A DNA stretch of 64,000 nt. Source: Diphasiastrum complanatum. Taxonomy: Eukaryota > Streptophyta > Lycopodiopsida > Lycopodiales > Lycopodiaceae. Shown one piece after another: positions 63,479 to 64,000 of the stretch. Made by a program: the position numbers and the translations under genes. Within the stretch, counting starts at the first letter, position 1, and every line of letters starts with the position of its first letter. The stretch lies in the NCBI GenBank assembly GCA_029204225.1, contig CM055101.1:40629961-40693960 (forward strand). Direction: 5' to 3'. The notes under the pieces are model-generated. The model was not told the DNA's origin and ran no database searches. It saw only the letters and a list, made by a program, of their open reading frames with translations.

Positions 63479-64000
63479 ACTCCTGAAACTGGATGCTCAT
63501 AGCCAACGGACAGAGCGACATCACAGAATAGGGAGAAACGCGTTTCGGAGAGTTTTCATCATCATTCCATCGAGTGGAGTGTGGGTGACCTAGTGATGGG
63601 CTACATTGCCATTTGGGTAATTTGGGACAATATTTGGCTGGTGAAACCTGCTACAAGGTGGTACAATGAGGCATAATCACTTCTAAATCATTATTGCTTA
63701 CTTTTGATAGGGTAATAGACTGTTTGGAAGCGGTAAATGTGGTATGGGGACGAATAGTAGCGGATTTGTGTGGAGAAAGCTAGTATTGGCGACGGAAGTG
63801 CAGTTTGGCGACGTGACTACTCATCATTGGCGATAATTTTGAGAGAGCAAGTAACCACATGTGAGAGGTAGGCATGAAGTGAAAATTTCTCATGATCAAG
63901 TTGAACTCTTGGAATTCGAACCAACCAACATCAAGTGGCATTTTGAAGGAACGCTCTTACAGGCATGATCGGCAATGACATTGTCGAGTCAGGTGATAGA
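63479..64000 (+). mobile_element. Second copy of the non-coding dispersed repeat, runs off the right edge
   Basis: Matches 39001-39546 with roughly 10-15% differences and some short deletions. Shared landmarks are ACTCCTGAAACTGG, CCAACGGACAGAGC and TAGTATTGGCGAC. It joins the Copia integrase at 63478 without an intervening LTR. Confidence 0.85.

Overview
The window reads as a piece of a large, repeat-choked nuclear genome of a land plant. The main evidence is a germin-like protein gene at the left edge and a dense layering of Copia and Gypsy LTR elements. Several elements use initiator-Met-tRNA primer sites. I cannot name the species. A seed-free plant such as a fern, lycophyte or bryophyte is a guess, prompted mainly by the form of the germin-like protein, which lacks the N-terminal cysteine pair usual in flowering-plant members. 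The only convincing host gene is that germin-like gene (minus strand, 1-450, continuing off the left edge).

Layout. 0.5-2.4 kb: gene-free flank. 2.4-7.5 kb: a Copia-derived LTR element (plus) whose pol region is replaced by unfamiliar coding-like sequence and a GC-rich, repeat-rich block. A minus-strand Copia (7.5-9.9 kb) sits in its right LTR. 10-11.8 kb: unassigned. 11.8-23 kb: a plus-strand Gypsy split by a younger minus-strand Gypsy (13906-19913) with matching 825-bp LTRs. 23.3-26.8 kb: a minus-strand Gypsy abutting a minus-strand Copia remnant (26.8-28.2 kb). 28-29.8 kb: LTR-like debris. 29.8-32.3 kb: minus-strand Copia. 32.4-34.4 kb: a broken, apparently intron-containing DNA-transposase-like gene (plus). 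34.5-35.9 kb: 3' end of a minus-strand Copia with LTR. 36-38.9 kb: unassigned, with one LTR fragment. 39.0-42.5 kb: non-coding dispersed repeat that recurs at 63.5-64 kb. 42.5-45.9 kb: LTR and plus-strand Copia. 46.3-50.2 kb: plus-strand Copia with LTR and primer site. 50.2-52.9 kb: minus-strand LTR element with a 392-residue ORF of unknown family built from a repeated module. 52.9-55.5 kb: a 1.15-kb unit in 2.2 tandem copies. 55.5-57.9 kb: plus-strand Gypsy gag. 57.9-60.3 kb: two minus-strand LTR remnants, one with a threefold primer-site array. 60.4-61.5 kb: LTR. 61.6-63.5 kb: plus-strand Copia.

The elements are fossils: each shows missing parts or several breaks and none looks whole. The most interesting signals are an accessory coiled-coil module downstream of pol in two Gypsy elements, one nested in the other; the duplicated-module ORF at 51.2-52.4 kb; the DNA-transposase-like gene at 32.5-34.4 kb with a RAG1/Transib-like motif order; the primer-site array at 60.26-60.31 kb; and an LTR with AGTTAA...TTAACT ends. 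All assignments are from reading the sequence and translations by eye; no database was searched.
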